NCBI GenBank assembly: GCA_019054805.1
Contig: JAHQIY010000003.1
Location: 5,518,001-5,582,000 of the forward strand
DNA: 64,000 nucleotides
DNA from: Brachionus manjavacas
Lineage: Eukaryota > Rotifera > Eurotatoria > Ploima > Brachionidae
Reading direction: 5' to 3'
The notes under the pieces were generated by a model that was given only the letters and a program-made list of their open reading frames with translations, had not been told where the DNA came from and searched no databases. Position 1 is the stretch's first letter, and every line of letters starts with the position of its first letter. The position numbers and the translations under genes were made by a program. Positions 44,870-56,924 of the stretch are shown piece after piece.

Positions 44870-44974
44870 ATTTCGGCTACCATCGATGTCCTCCTAGTAC
44901 GTCATCTCCGCAAGCTTGCTTGCTGTAGCTTATTCTTCTTATTCTTCTTCATATTATTATTATTATTATTATTA
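44870..44974 (+). repeat. LINE- or SINE-like 3' end with ATT-rich tail
   Basis: A GC-richer stretch ends in TTGCTGTAGCTTATT at about 44930-44944 and then TTC/ATT repeats, finishing with an (ATT)n run at 44952-44974. The TGCTGTAGCTTATT-(ATT)n junction is also found, reversed, at 3096-3117. The element body was not identified. Confidence 0.5.
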
Positions 44975-46102
44975 AGTGGAAATTATGCGATATTCGCTCA
45001 TAAGTTAAGTTTCAAGCTAAATCACGTGACTAGTGTCCATCCCTCAAGAGACCGATAAGCACTTCATTAATTAAAATTCATTATTTTTTATCAATTATAT
45101 GAAATTGATTTAAAATAATTTATACAAAACAAATTAAATTATTAAAATGTATAAAATTACATAATGTTTTTTGATTACATAAATATTTGAAAAAATTTAA
45201 CAAAAAAGTACTCAAGTTAAATTTAGTCACTAAGTTTATAAAAATTAAATTAGTTTTTATTAATAATTGATAGCTTAAATTTTGAAATCTTCATCTTTTG
45301 ATCACAAAGCAATTTATTAATTAAGAATAAAATATTCAAATGTTAATTTTCCACTTTGCCCTTGATTCTTTCAAATTCAATCCAAAGCATAAAATTAAAA
45401 AAATAAATAAATCTGGCTAAAGGAATGAAATTTGATTAAACTTTTAATTTTTAAATCATATTAATTTAAATCTTGAAAAAACAAATCTTATGCAATCTAC
45501 TAAGCTTTTTTGTCCTTTAAATAAAGAAAAAACTAAAGGAAGTGATTTAAATCTTTTTTTATATTTTGGTTTCTTAGTCGAGATTAATAAAGGGATAATT
45601 ATAAGGGGTTGATAGGTTGATAATTTATTGTTAAGCTAGGCAGAAATTGGCGAGCAGAATTTTTGATCGCCATGTGGATTGACCATTGGATCGCAATAAC
45701 CGTTCATCAAATGAGCCAGTTAGGTGCAATACTAGTCATAATCAGACAAATTTTTAAATTTATGTTTTTAAGGTCTCAAACACAACATCTCTTGCTAACA
45801 ATGCACGATTTCAACACTTTTTTATATTCTGTTGATCAGGTTTCTTTAAATCTAGTCATGTAACTCAAACTATCTTAATTTATGTTATCAAAATTTGCTT
45901 GCATTTGGATCATTTTTCTAGAATATAAGGTACTCATTTTTTTTATGAGTACTTTTAAAATTAAAATTGAAATATTCCTCATTATTTTTAGAGTGAAACG
46001 ACTATTTGGAAAATTTATTGAAATCGAATATTTACAAAATAATAAAATTTTATTAAAAATATTTTTTTATAAAATTTAAATTCATTAATTACCAACAAAC
46101 AT
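44975..46102. other. Non-coding region
   Basis: No supported gene. A short plus-strand open frame at 45663-45863 lies in slightly GC-richer DNA but shows no family resemblance or splice context. A minus-strand AATAAA for MNS1 lies near 46049-46054. Confidence 0.5.
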
Positions 46103-47660
46103 TTATTTAGTCCAGCCCTCATCACTGAAAAAGTCAACTTGTCGCTTTTGAAATTGCTTCCTAAAATCATCGCCCATAGCATCCAAATCTTTGGAGTCTC
46201 TGATAACACCTTTTGGCAAATAGCCCAACAGTTTGGTGGCGTGTTCTTTCAATAGTTTGACACGCTCTTCCTCAATTATTTGTCTTCTATACGCATCTAG
46301 CTTGTCATTCAATATGCGCTCATCTAGTTCTCGTTGTTTTTCCATGTTCATGCGTTGACGTCTCTCTTCCAACAACGCTTCCACTGTTCTCTTATGTTCC
46401 AATTGTTTCATGCGTCGCTTCTGAGCATTCATTTGTTCTATCTTATCATCTGCAGCAAATTTGTCCAACATTTGCTTCTTAATGCCCTCTTCTTCTTCTT
46501 TTTCCGCTTGTTGCCGCATCACTTTATACTGCATTTGTTCCTCGTATTGCTTTTGCAAGTCGAGCCTTTGCCTAATCTTGCGCTCCATCTCGACCCGTTC
46601 ATGGTTGCGGACAAGCGCCTCTTGTTCCTCTAGATACAGCTCTTGCCTCACACGCTCCATTTCTTCTCTAGCCTCTCGGTCCTTTTCGATTTGCTCGAAC
46701 AATCGGTTCTGGACCTTTTCGATCGCTTCCTCGCGCGCCTTCTTGCTCTCTTTTTGACTATCGTCTCTTTCTTTTTGGATTTTGGCATATTCGGCAATTT
46801 TCCTGTTCTCCGCCTCCATGATCTCTCTCTCCTTAATTTTCCACATCTCTCTCTGCTTCTTGAACTCCTCAATGAACTCACGAGTGGCCTGTTGAGCAAG
46901 CAATTTGCGTTCGTGCTCCTTTTGATCTTCTTCGTAGATTTTGCGCACAATTTCGTCGATCAACAACTTCTCCTTTAAGAATTCCTCGTAGGCCTTTTGT
47001 TTGTTGTTCTCCTTTTCTTCCAATTGTCTGTGCAAATCTTGTTTGTACTGGTTCATTTCGATTCGTTTCATTTGGTCAATTTGCTTTTGATGCAGCTCGG
47101 CTCGTTCAGACTCTTCCTTCATGCGCTTCATTATTTGAGCATCCTCCAAAAGACTGTCAAACTTTTGAGCCTCTTTCTCGGCCATTTGGGCATGACGTTC
47201 CTTGGCAACATAGGCCTCTTTGAGCTTGGACTCCAGTTCCCTAAGCTCGTAACTAGTCTCCCTCAACTGCTGTCTCATTTTATTCTCTCTCAATAGATCT
47301 AGTTTGTATTTTTCCAGCTCTTGGGCAAGCGATTCCTCGCGCCTTTTTGTTTCTAGTTTTACACTTCTTTCCGACTCTGCTTTCAATAGCGATTCTTCGA
47401 TTTCTCGTTCGCGCCTTATTCGCTCTTGTTCGCGAAAAACGCGCTTGGCATTCACCTTATCTTCGCTTTCGTACATTCGGTCAAGATTGTTCTGGCGGAT
47501 GATGTCCTTGCGCAGCTGAATTTCGTTCTCGGAAGCGCCAGCCGGAGGAGTGGGAACGAATTTTTGCTGCATGCGCCGATTAGTAGCCGTGGTCAGCTTG
47601 GAAACAAAAAAATTAGCAAAAAATTTGGGCAAAAGAAGTTAATTTGGTCAAAATTACCAT
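46103..47660 (-). CDS. MNS1: MNS1-like ciliary coiled-coil protein, two exons
   Basis: MNS1 is a microtubule inner protein of motile cilia and flagella, needed for doublet stability and outer-arm docking. The large exon 47596-46103 is nearly all helical, rich in Glu, Arg, Lys and Gln. It ends in EEERVKLLKEHATKLLGYLP-KGV, the C-terminal signature of MNS1. An ATG at 47660-47658 is followed at once by GTAATTTT, and a TTCCAAG acceptor precedes the big exon, so I model a first coding exon of just the start codon and a 61-bp intron (47657-47597). The unspliced frame has no ATG upstream of the acceptor (it starts at TTG). The model gives 498 residues, close to the mammalian 495. An AATAAA (46107-46102) overlaps the stop codon. 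Several long antisense open frames on the plus strand are shadows of its repetitive codons. Confidence 0.9.
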
Positions 47661-50197
47661 TTTTGTGTCGATCTAGCAAAACTAGTATTATGGTACAAGC
47701 TTATGGAAATATGTGTAAAGATATTTATTTTTTTCTTTCAAGTATAATAAAAAATTTATTTTTTTTTATTATTGACTGTTAGTTTTATTTGATTTTCCAT
47801 GGCAACTAATGACGAGTTTAATTTAAAACGGTTAAGGTCTCAAAAATAGGATTCAAAATTTTTGAATTCATAATTTGTCTATAATTTTTTTTTCCAAATT
47901 ATAAAATTTCAATTAATTAAAAAAGCTAATGTGATGAGTTATATATATTTTTTTAATTTTAACAAATTATCGGGTATTGTATCATCAAACCAGAAATAAA
48001 GCTATGAGATTTATTTTAAGAAATTCAATTCGAATTTATATCTTCAAATTTACTAAAATGCATACTTTTAAAAATTATTATAACAAATTTTTTCTTTTTA
48101 TAATTTTTTTTTAGCTGGTTCTAAACGCCAAAATCTTGTTCTGCAAATGAAACAAAGTGAAACAATTTTTTTCTTTTTGTATAAGAAGTTTTGTATGAAA
48201 TATCTTTTTTGAATTTTTAAGTAAAAGAAGCCCAAAAAATAAGCTTTTAAAAATCAAAAACTTTAAAAATATCTATTTTAATAAAATTTGATCATATGAT
48301 AGTATTTCTAGTTATCTTTTTTAAAAATTGAAAATTTATAGTGAAATTTTTAATTTTTTTTATTTTAATTATTTTGTTCGATTATTTTGATATTTAAATA
48401 ATAAAGTATAAATCAATGAAGTTAATCGCTTATTTCTTACATTTAAGATTTTTCTTTCTTTAAATTCACAACACTAATCCTTGTAATTATACAAAAATAT
48501 TTATCTTGCTTAAAATTTAGAAGAAGCAATTTGGTGTAGTGATTTAAATTGAAGAATATTAGTTCCTTGAGTACAATATTCTTAGTGGGATCAAATTTTT
48601 CTAAAAAATTTGGTTTACTTGGAAGAAAAAAAACTTAAAAAGATTAATATCAAGAATGCTAAAAATGTTAATAACAAAAAAAAATAAAATCAAAACACCA
48701 AGAGTTTCTTAAATCAACTAAATTAAAGATCTTTTTTAATTCATTTGACTAAGAGTTAATTCAAATTTATTTCTACTGAATTGAAAAATTTAAAAAAAAA
48801 GATTTTTTTTTACATTCTCTTAGAAAAAATCTCTTAAATTTATTCAAACAACTTTTTTCACTTACATTTACAAGGATTACATTTTTACATATCTAGATTA
48901 GAAAAATAGATAAATATTTTTCAATATACAATTATATTAAATGTCTTCTTTAGCATATTTTTATTAGTTTATAAATACATTTGAATAAAAGTTTATCAAA
49001 TTTTCTTGAGCAAAATCAGATAAATTATCTGTATTACTAGATGTATTCAGTGAGTCTAATTTTAAATATTATTTTTTAAAGAAAAATATCATTCAATGAA
49101 ATAAATAAGAATAAAAGAGTTTAATGCTATTTTCTTTATTGATGATAAAGTATCTGGCAATGAAATTTTGATTTATTTTTTTATTTCATTAGAACTGTTA
49201 TTATATTTTTACCTAAGTGCATTTTTAAAAAAAATTATTGCAGATTTTAAAGTAGATTAAAGGTTTAGGTAAATTTTACAGAAAAAATTTTTGCCTTCCA
49301 CAAAAAATCTTCTTTTTCATTTTTGTGCTATTTTTTTATTTTAGAATTCCCAACCTTAATAATATAAAAAAAAGAATAAATATTTAATATATTTATTAAA
49401 ATTTAAAACTGATTTTTATTTTTTTTAATTAAATTCAATTCAAATTCCAAATTTGAAACTATTATTAAAAAAATTAAAACCATTAAGCGTAAAAATTCTG
49501 GCTAATTAATTAAGAAAAATAAGATTTCCAAATTTGGTCAAGCAAAAAAAATTCGAAGTTTTTCTTTTAATCCAACTAATGTTCTTTTAAAAAGTTTATT
49601 TTAGATTAATCAAAAGGAAACATTCTTTGTAACCTAATTTATTAACTCTTGACTAAAATTGATAGAAAATGGAATGCAAACTATTGACAAGTTTTAGATA
49701 TTTTTAAAATTTATCCTTATTTTTCCTCGAAATCTTGATTGTTTAATTAAAAACAAATTTTTAAAATCAGAATTAATAAAGATTCTTATCTAAATTTTAG
49801 ATTGTAATTTTCCAAATTTTAATGTATGACACGAATTATTCACTTTAAAAGTTCTTATTTTAAATACCAAACTGATCGTTTATTTTAGATTACTAATTTT
49901 GTTTATTTTGCCAAATAATTTCAAATAAATATCATTGTTTATGGTTTAAACAAATAAACAGTTTTATAATTGCCGAAGTCACTTATCAATTTAAACAAAA
50001 AATTATTTTAGTGCAAAAACTTTAAATAATTTTTAAGATAGGTAAAGAAATAAGAATTCGATCGATAAAAATAGATTTTTTAAAACCTTTTTTTAGATTG
50101 TATTATATGTATAACATTTATACCCGAAAAATTGTAAGTATTACATGTAATTTTGAATAAGCGTTCACTGAACCTAATTAAGATAGAGAATTTTAGA
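47661..50197. other. Long non-coding AT-rich region
   Basis: No gene was seen. At 50119-50165 lies the second copy of the short dispersed repeat also found at 37955-38000, directly next to the MITE that follows. Confidence 0.5.
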
Positions 50198-50199
50198 TA

Positions 50200-50602
50200 C
50201 AGCGGTTCTAATAAAATCGTAACGCCAGCCGGCCATTTTGTCGGGCCGGCGCGGCCGACCAGCCTGTTCGGCCAAGGAGTCCAGCCTGTTCGAAAAGATG
50301 GAAACATAATTAAAATTTTTTCATTTATCTATTAATTTATTTTTTTAAATTTACTTAATTTTTATATAAAATTAAATATTTGATTTTGTATTTCTTTAAT
50401 AATTTTGTTATATTTAAAGTCAGGTTAAATAAAAATATGTCTTACTAGAGCTGAAAATTTCGGGCGACAAGCCCGGACATCTTTGCTAAACAGGCTGAAT
50501 ACGCCGGACACCTTGGCCGACATCGCCGAACACGCCCAACAGACCGGACGTCTTGGTCGACAAGGCCGGACGGCTGGCGTTACGATTTTATTAGAACCGC
50601 TG
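50200..50602. mobile_element. MITE with about 32-bp perfect TIRs and GC-rich subterminal repeats
   Basis: The left end begins CAGCGGTTCTAATAAAATCG and continues into AACGCCAGCC; the right end is its exact inverted complement over about 32 bases. TA flanks both sides (50198-50199, 50603-50604). Inside each end are GC-rich repeated words (GGCCGACC, GGCCGACATCGCCGAACA, GACCGGACGTCTTGG, AAGGCCGGACGG), while the centre is nearly pure A/T with no coding. The near-perfect TIRs suggest recent movement. Chance frames on both strands cross the GC-rich left end. Confidence 0.93.
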
Positions 50603-50604
50603 TA

Positions 50605-51217
50605 TATTCAAATCCTAAATTAAAATTGTTATAATTTTTATCATTTAAATTTCAGAAACAATTAATAAAAAAAAATTTTTTTTAAAGATTTACTTAAAAT
50701 TACTTTCATTTTACTCAGGTTAAAAGAGTCCAAAAAAGTTTTAAATTCATTTAATAAGATTTGCCAACTTTTGTATTTTAATGGATTTATAATCCAATCT
50801 TAACTTTATAGAATGTAATATGTTTAGAATAGTTATTTTTTATGAGTTAAACGTATTTGTTGATAGATAAATTTATATAAGCCATTGATCGTAATTTTAG
50901 GATGTTGTATTTAAGAAATAATCTTATAAAATATTAGATAAATATTTACAACTTTTAAATCATTTTACTAGGTTCAATAACTATAAATAAAAATTTAAAA
51001 TCCTATCAAATATTTTTATTTTATTTTTTTTTAATTCATTAATTTTATAAATCATTAACTATTTTTTAATTTTTTCACATTATCAATTTCAAAAGGCAAA
51101 ACTTCCGGATGTTCTAAATATTTTTTAAATTTAATCAAATTTTAAATTAATATTAACAAATAAATTATTTATTTTATTAAATTCAATATTTTTTCGATAT
51201 GTGTATAGGTAGTTTAA
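50605..51217. other. Non-coding AT-rich region
   Basis: A spacer with nothing recognised. Confidence 0.5.
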
Positions 51218-51520
51218 GCCCGTATAGCCGAATGGTTTGCGTGTTAGTCATGCAAGCAGAGGATCGAGGGCTCGAAACCGGCTTAGGGTGAAAAAATCTT
51301 AAAAATATCTTTGCAATACGGGGTGAATGGTTAAACCTCTTTCATCATAAAAATACGGGGACTAGTTTCGACTGGGTAATAATTGCGGTGTATGTGATCA
51401 ACTCGATGCAGTAGCCTCTGTGTCATATCCGAGCCGTTACTCAAAAAAGGTACTTGAAAAGGAAATGAGTGCCTCCCTATTATCCACTAGGATATAAAAG
51501 GGACAATTATTATTATAATA
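51218..51520 (+). repeat. tRNA-derived SINE, full-length copy
   Basis: It begins GCCCGTATAGCCGAATGG. A pol III A box TAGCCGAATGG is at 51225-51235 and a B box GGCTCGAAACC at 51269-51279, spaced as in tRNAs. A non-tRNA body follows (GTGAAAAAATCTT, ACGGGGTGAA, TAATAATTGCGGTGTATG, CTCTGTGTCATATCCGAG). The 3' end, at about 51500-51520, is ATT-rich. A truncated sister lies at 11250-11422. The LINE that mobilises it is not evident. Confidence 0.88.
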
Positions 51521-52070
51521 GGTTATTATTTTAAAGTAGTTTATGGTTACATCAAATTTTGATTTTTTGAAAATTTGTACCGTAAATTCTTGCAAAATTA
51601 ATAGAGTTATAAGTAAAAAAATATTTTTTCTATTTTACTTAAATTAATTAAATATATTTGAACATCGTGTAATATCAGAATTAAATATTTTATTTAGTGG
51701 ACTTCGGTAATTCTAAACGGAGCTAATAGTATAATTGTCGATTTGATTGAAGGTGGCGTTGAAGATTCATTGATTTGAGTCTCAGCACTTGTTAGTAATG
51801 GTGTAAATGTAAAAAAAAAATTACAATACCTAGCGACCTTAATTCATGATCAATTATGTATACCATTATTTTTTATTATTTATTTAAAGTTTAAGTCACA
51901 CTGACAATTACATTATAAAAATTAAAAAAATTCAAATTACATTATAAATATACAAAAAATAACTTAAAATAAAACTAAATCATCCTTCTCTCTTCTTTTC
52001 TTTCTTCTTATTTTATTTTATTTTACTTATTAAACTATTAAATTTTATAAATCAAAACATTCAATTTATA
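51521..52070. other. Non-coding AT-rich region
   Basis: No gene was seen; the 3' flank of the LINE fragment lies at its right edge. Confidence 0.5.
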
Positions 52071-52820
52071 TTAAAATTTTACTTTTTTATTTCTTAAATA
52101 AATGAGTGTGTCCACCATGTTCGCATGAAAGACTAATGTCTGCTCTGGGCACATTGAAAAAAAAAAAAAAAAGCCTAGATGCGAGTCGAAGCTAAGGTTT
52201 TCATCGAAATAGATGCCTAGAAATAAAGGCTTTTTTTCATACAGTTTATTTTTTCCAAAAAGTTTTAAAGTAAGAGATTGGTTTTTACCTGGATTTCCGC
52301 AGAAAATGGTATGACTACACTTTTCAGAGGCCATTTTCATTTCCCATTTTACAAGCCAAGCTTCAATTCTTTTCAAATAGCAATTTATTGCTTAGACAAT
52401 TTTACCATACTTTTTAAATATAAAGTAGGAAACAAGATCATCGGCAAAAAGAAGAGAGTAGCTTTTATTTTTTGAGTTCAATTTTGGAATGTCATTTAAA
52501 AATATTGTAAAAAGGAGAGGACTAATTACAGCTCCTTGAGGTACCCCTGACTGAATGTCACCCTGAGTTGAAGAATAGTCATTAACTTTTCCAAAAAACT
52601 TCCTTTTTTTGAGAAAATCTATTACCCACTCCAATATATAGAGTGATACTTTTAATTGGGACATTTTGTAAGGTATTCCATTGTGCTAAGTTTTGTCAAA
52701 GGCTTGAGAAATGTCAAAAAATAATGAGCACACTTTTTTTTTCCTATTAAAAGTTTCAGATATTTATTGAGTCATGAAAGCAAGATTATCAGCTGTTCGT
52801 CTTTGTGTCAAAAATTTTCA
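52071..52820 (-). pseudogene. Non-LTR reverse transcriptase fragment (jockey-like)
   Basis: The frame 52664-52392 reads SGVPQGAVISPLLFTIFLND and LLFADDLVSYFIFKK, the catalytic palm of a LINE RT. The frame 52376-52071 continues with the thumb (MKMASEKCSHTIFCGNPGKN, PLFLGIYFDENLSFDSHL) and ends in a low-complexity F run and a divergent tail. Upstream, to about 52820, further RT pieces are readable in other frames. The motifs closely parallel the element at 35.6-37.3 kb (SVISPLLFSIFIND, LLFADDLATYFIFKK), so it is probably the same family. It is truncated on both sides. Confidence 0.88.
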
Positions 52821-55800
52821 TCAATGGCTTATTTTAATCCTCATTATATTACCTACCAGAAAATTGAACATTAAACACAACCAAAATCTTTCATTTTTTT
52901 TAAACTTTTTTAGTTTTGGCTCTATTAGTCGTATATATCTTTAAAAAAAATTTCAAAATTTTATTCTTTATTATCAATTTTCATATCCGACATATTGATG
53001 CAAATTTTTTTGAGTAAATCTAGCTAAATTTTATCATGTATTTTTGGAATTACCAAATTACAGCAAGGTTTACTGATCGCCGGTTTTGTAGACAATTTTT
53101 GGAAGATCAGAAAATTAAATTTCAAAATTTCGTTAAAACTAAATAAAACCATCAGAGTTAAGTGTTTGCTAGCTTTGAACATTTAAGTAGTTGATAAAAA
53201 AAATGAACTGAAGCTTTCGTTTTCATCAATTGAAATTCGATTAGCAAAAGAATCTTATCAACTTTGTGTTAACGTGCCAACATTGAATGTACATTTTGTT
53301 TAACGAAATCTAAATCATCAATTCATTTTATATTGATTTCCCAAAAAAAAACATATTTAAATAAATTAATCATTTTAAGTCATTAATAAATTTATATTAG
53401 TTTATAACAAGCAATTAAATTCTGAAGGATTTTTATTACATGATTTTCAAATTTATTACAAATTAATTTGCACAAGTTAAGTCGTTTTGAATTATTAATT
53501 TGTTGGAGAATTTTTTTAAGAGCTTCATTTAAAAATTATTTTCTTAGCAAAATTTTATTTGTTTAACTCGAAAAAAATTGGATTAAGAACTAAAGCAAAT
53601 TTAGCGTTTACTTGAAGGTCATTCAGAGATTACCACCAGTCATGTTTTAAGAATATTTGAACAAACAAGCTCACTCTATTATCCCAGGCTTTTTTAAGGC
53701 TTATTCAAAACATCAAGTTAAACATTCGAGCAAGCTTCTTTGATAAATAAATGCCATTTTGACTAAAAGAACTGACCACTTTAAGCAGCATTTGCATTGC
53801 ACAAATGCGATTTTTTACTATTCAAAGCAATAAATATTAAAATGGGAATTTTAATCCGCAACTCTATCCGATAATGTTCTTTTCCTAGACAAACAACCAG
53901 TGCTCACATTAAATGTGCATTTTTCCAAAGAATTAGTTTATAAGCTTATCTAATTTGTATTAAAAATAATAAAAATAGACTGAGCGTAGCCAAACATGAT
54001 GTTTACTCTTGTCCACTAAGTAAACAAAATGTTTATAAACTTAAATTTATAATCCTCTTGAATGACTAGCACAAACAAACTTTGCTGGACACTAAATTAA
54101 AATTCAAACTTGTTTTTCTAATAACTTACGCAATAATACTTGGCCTCTCAAGTAACAAAGTGGTTACATAAACATGCATTGAATAATCAATTTTTCCAAA
54201 GTAATAAGCTTGGTGTTAAAATAGATCCCATTCTAGATTTTAATCGTGTTGAAAATAAACGATTAGAATCATGCAATAAACATAGATATTGAATTGCTTG
54301 ATAAACTAAGTAAAACAATTTGTCGTGTAATTGGATGTGAATGCGTGCTGTGCGCCACCATATTTTGCGTAACCAAAATTGATCCTAATTCATTTTCAAG
54401 TTGAGCATTTTGTTATTTTAGCTGTAATTTGAGTGCAAATTAGCTTTGAGAACTTGGTTAATTAAATCCGAGGGATGCTGAGTGTCAAGTTGCATTGTAA
54501 ATGGACGTGACATTGCTGAGCTAATCAGTTGAATATCAGCCATGTCAAAATCAGTTGATTAGCCTTTCCGAATGTTTGCTCAAGATCTGTTTTCCTTGAG
54601 ATAAAATATTCATGAGATATTTCAAAAAATATTTTGATAAATATTGCAATTCGAAACTAAAATATTCACTCGACTGCCTTGATTGAATGTTCTTGACTTC
54701 AAGTGGTCCTGATTTTTAAATATTTACCCTAAATGCTCGACACAAAAGCACTTCTAAATTAGCTTTGAAATTTTGGCCAAAATTTAAAAGTTTCCGGTTT
54801 CATTTTAGATTAATTGTTATCATAAAACTTGTCCTAGCTCGATCATTGATAGAGAGAATGGTTTTAGAAATTAGCCCGAAACGGTCCAAATTTAAAAACA
54901 ATTTTGACTCTAATGATCTCTTGTCGCTACAGACCATGAACTCAAGTCTAGTCCGACTTATATTTCCGAATCAAGCACGTTCAGAAGCCTTTTTTTTGTT
55001 TTTGCAAGATTTAATTCGGAAAATAAATATCCTGATACCTTAAAATACAAACAATCGGCTTAATAAAGTACCACAACTCATTGAAATTGATATATTTAAT
55101 TGAAAATAATATATTTCTTTTTTTCTCTATGTCTATTGAACCCATATTATTGAGCATTTTAAAAACAAATGAATCCTAAAATACTTCCTTCGCTTGGCTT
55201 TCATCTCCTCTCACTGGATTTCAAATCGGCATTCGAATTAAAAGAAAAATGAATTCTTAAAATACAATAGAAACCTTAATTACCTAAAAATTTACAATTT
55301 TTTTTTAAAATAATTTTGGGAAAAACCCATGGGATCGTCCGAATGGCAACAGCCTTCGTTTGACCCTCATGTTTGCATTGCAAATTTTTTTTTAATTAGA
55401 TAATTTAATACAAATTGAAGTTCCTTATACAAAATTTAAAAAAAATTTTTTTTGCATAAAAAATTTTTTGATTAATATTGTTTTAATTCTGTTAATAATT
55501 GGCATTAAAAAATGTTGCATGTTAATACATTGAAGGTCAAAATACAGTCGTTACTACTTACTTATATTGAATTGTAAGGATTTTTTTAATTATTTCTATA
55601 CATGGATCTGATCAGTTGTGGAAAAATTAATGTAAATTTTAAAAAAATTTAATATTTCAAAGTATAATATTATGACTCTAAACAAGTTTTAGACTGATCC
55701 TGGCGCTTCATTAACCTCTTGATTTGAAAAAAAAAAATTGAAATTTGTATTGTAACTTCGTTCTTATTTTTGCAAGATACTTGGAAAAAAATTGCTATAA

Positions 55801-56924
55801 ATTCATTGTTAATTAGAATTAAAAATAATATAAACAATTAAAAAAATTACTAAATTTCTAATTTTTAAAAATTGTTTTTATTAGCTGAAAATAATTTGGG
55901 AAAAATAATGGATCTGTTGGGATATTGCTTTGCTAACTTCCAGTTCCTTGCTGCATTAAGACTAAAAATTATTTTATTAATTTCTTATTTTATTCAAAAA
56001 ATAGTTTAGGAATACTCGAAGAATTGTTTTTTAGCCTCTTGTTTTTGTTACTAAATTTTAAATTCCTACAAAATAATTTAAATAATTTTTCATGGTTTTA
56101 TTCAATTTGCTTGCTATAGCAGGAGATGGTAAAAAAATTTACAATCGGACTTTATTTTTTTGAAAGAGCAATTGAGGAATCATAAACAATTTTTTCTTGT
56201 CTAAAATAATAGTTAAGGAAATAAAAGTTAAATAAAATGTTGTCATGTTGACAAACCAAGTCTGTTAGCTAAGTTTTTTTTATTAAAATCTTTAAGTCAT
56301 ATTTAAATTTACAAGTAATTTGTTCTCAATCGTTGTTTTTATCAGGTCTTCACGTTTATCACTTCTTTTTTTCTTTCTTGTTTCTATTCCATTATTGTAA
56401 TTGCATCAGCAAGTCCTAGTGACTTAGGAATTCGCATTCAAAACCATAACAGCTGTAGGAAATAATGTGCATTTTTAAAAGCATGGTAGATCAGATTCTA
56501 ACGTGTCACTGAGCAATTAGTATTTATTTGTCTTGTAAAAAGTTTATCAAACTATTTTTGAAGGTCAGTACAATATTTAGTCAAATCAAATATTTAACAA
56601 AAAAAAGTGATTTTTTTTTAAATTAAATATTTTATTATCATGTTTTCCAATCAAGTATAAAAAATTAAATAGAAAAATAAGCTGAAAAATTCCAAGAATC
56701 CATGAGTTAAAAAATATTCTCTTTTAAAAATCCATGTTGTATTTACACATTTTGTACAAATTTGTTCATGCTTCTTTTTTGCTGTATTTACAATAAAATA
56801 TTAGAAACAAAAAAATTAACAAAAAAACATCTTAATAATCATTCCATAGAGAATTAACTAAAAATATTAAATATTCGGACCACTTTATCAATATTTGCCA
56901 AAGACACACACACACACACAAACA
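52821..56924. other. Long non-coding region, less homopolymeric at 53.1-55.1 kb
   Basis: No supported coding exon. Between about 53,100 and 55,050 the DNA has fewer long A/T runs and more mixed words than elsewhere, which could mark unique regulatory DNA or old exons. The open frame at 54765-55043 has no recognisable content. A (CA)n tract at about 56906-56921 adjoins the 3' end of the next gene. Confidence 0.45.

Noticed and set aside
45663-45863. A 66-residue plus-strand frame in mildly GC-richer DNA
   Set aside because: No homology that I can recognise and no gene structure around it; kept only as a remark.
46334-47519. Several long plus-strand open frames, including Phe/Leu- and Ser/Cys-rich ones
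   Set aside because: They are antisense shadows of the low-complexity Glu/Arg/Lys codons of MNS1 on the minus strand.
50080-50335. Gly/Pro/Arg-rich open frames over 50.1-50.3 kb on both strands
   Set aside because: They arise from the GC-rich subterminal repeats of the MITE and have no coding context.
54765-55043. A 92-residue plus-strand frame
   Set aside because: No recognisable domain, AT-background amino-acid use, no splice or poly(A) context.
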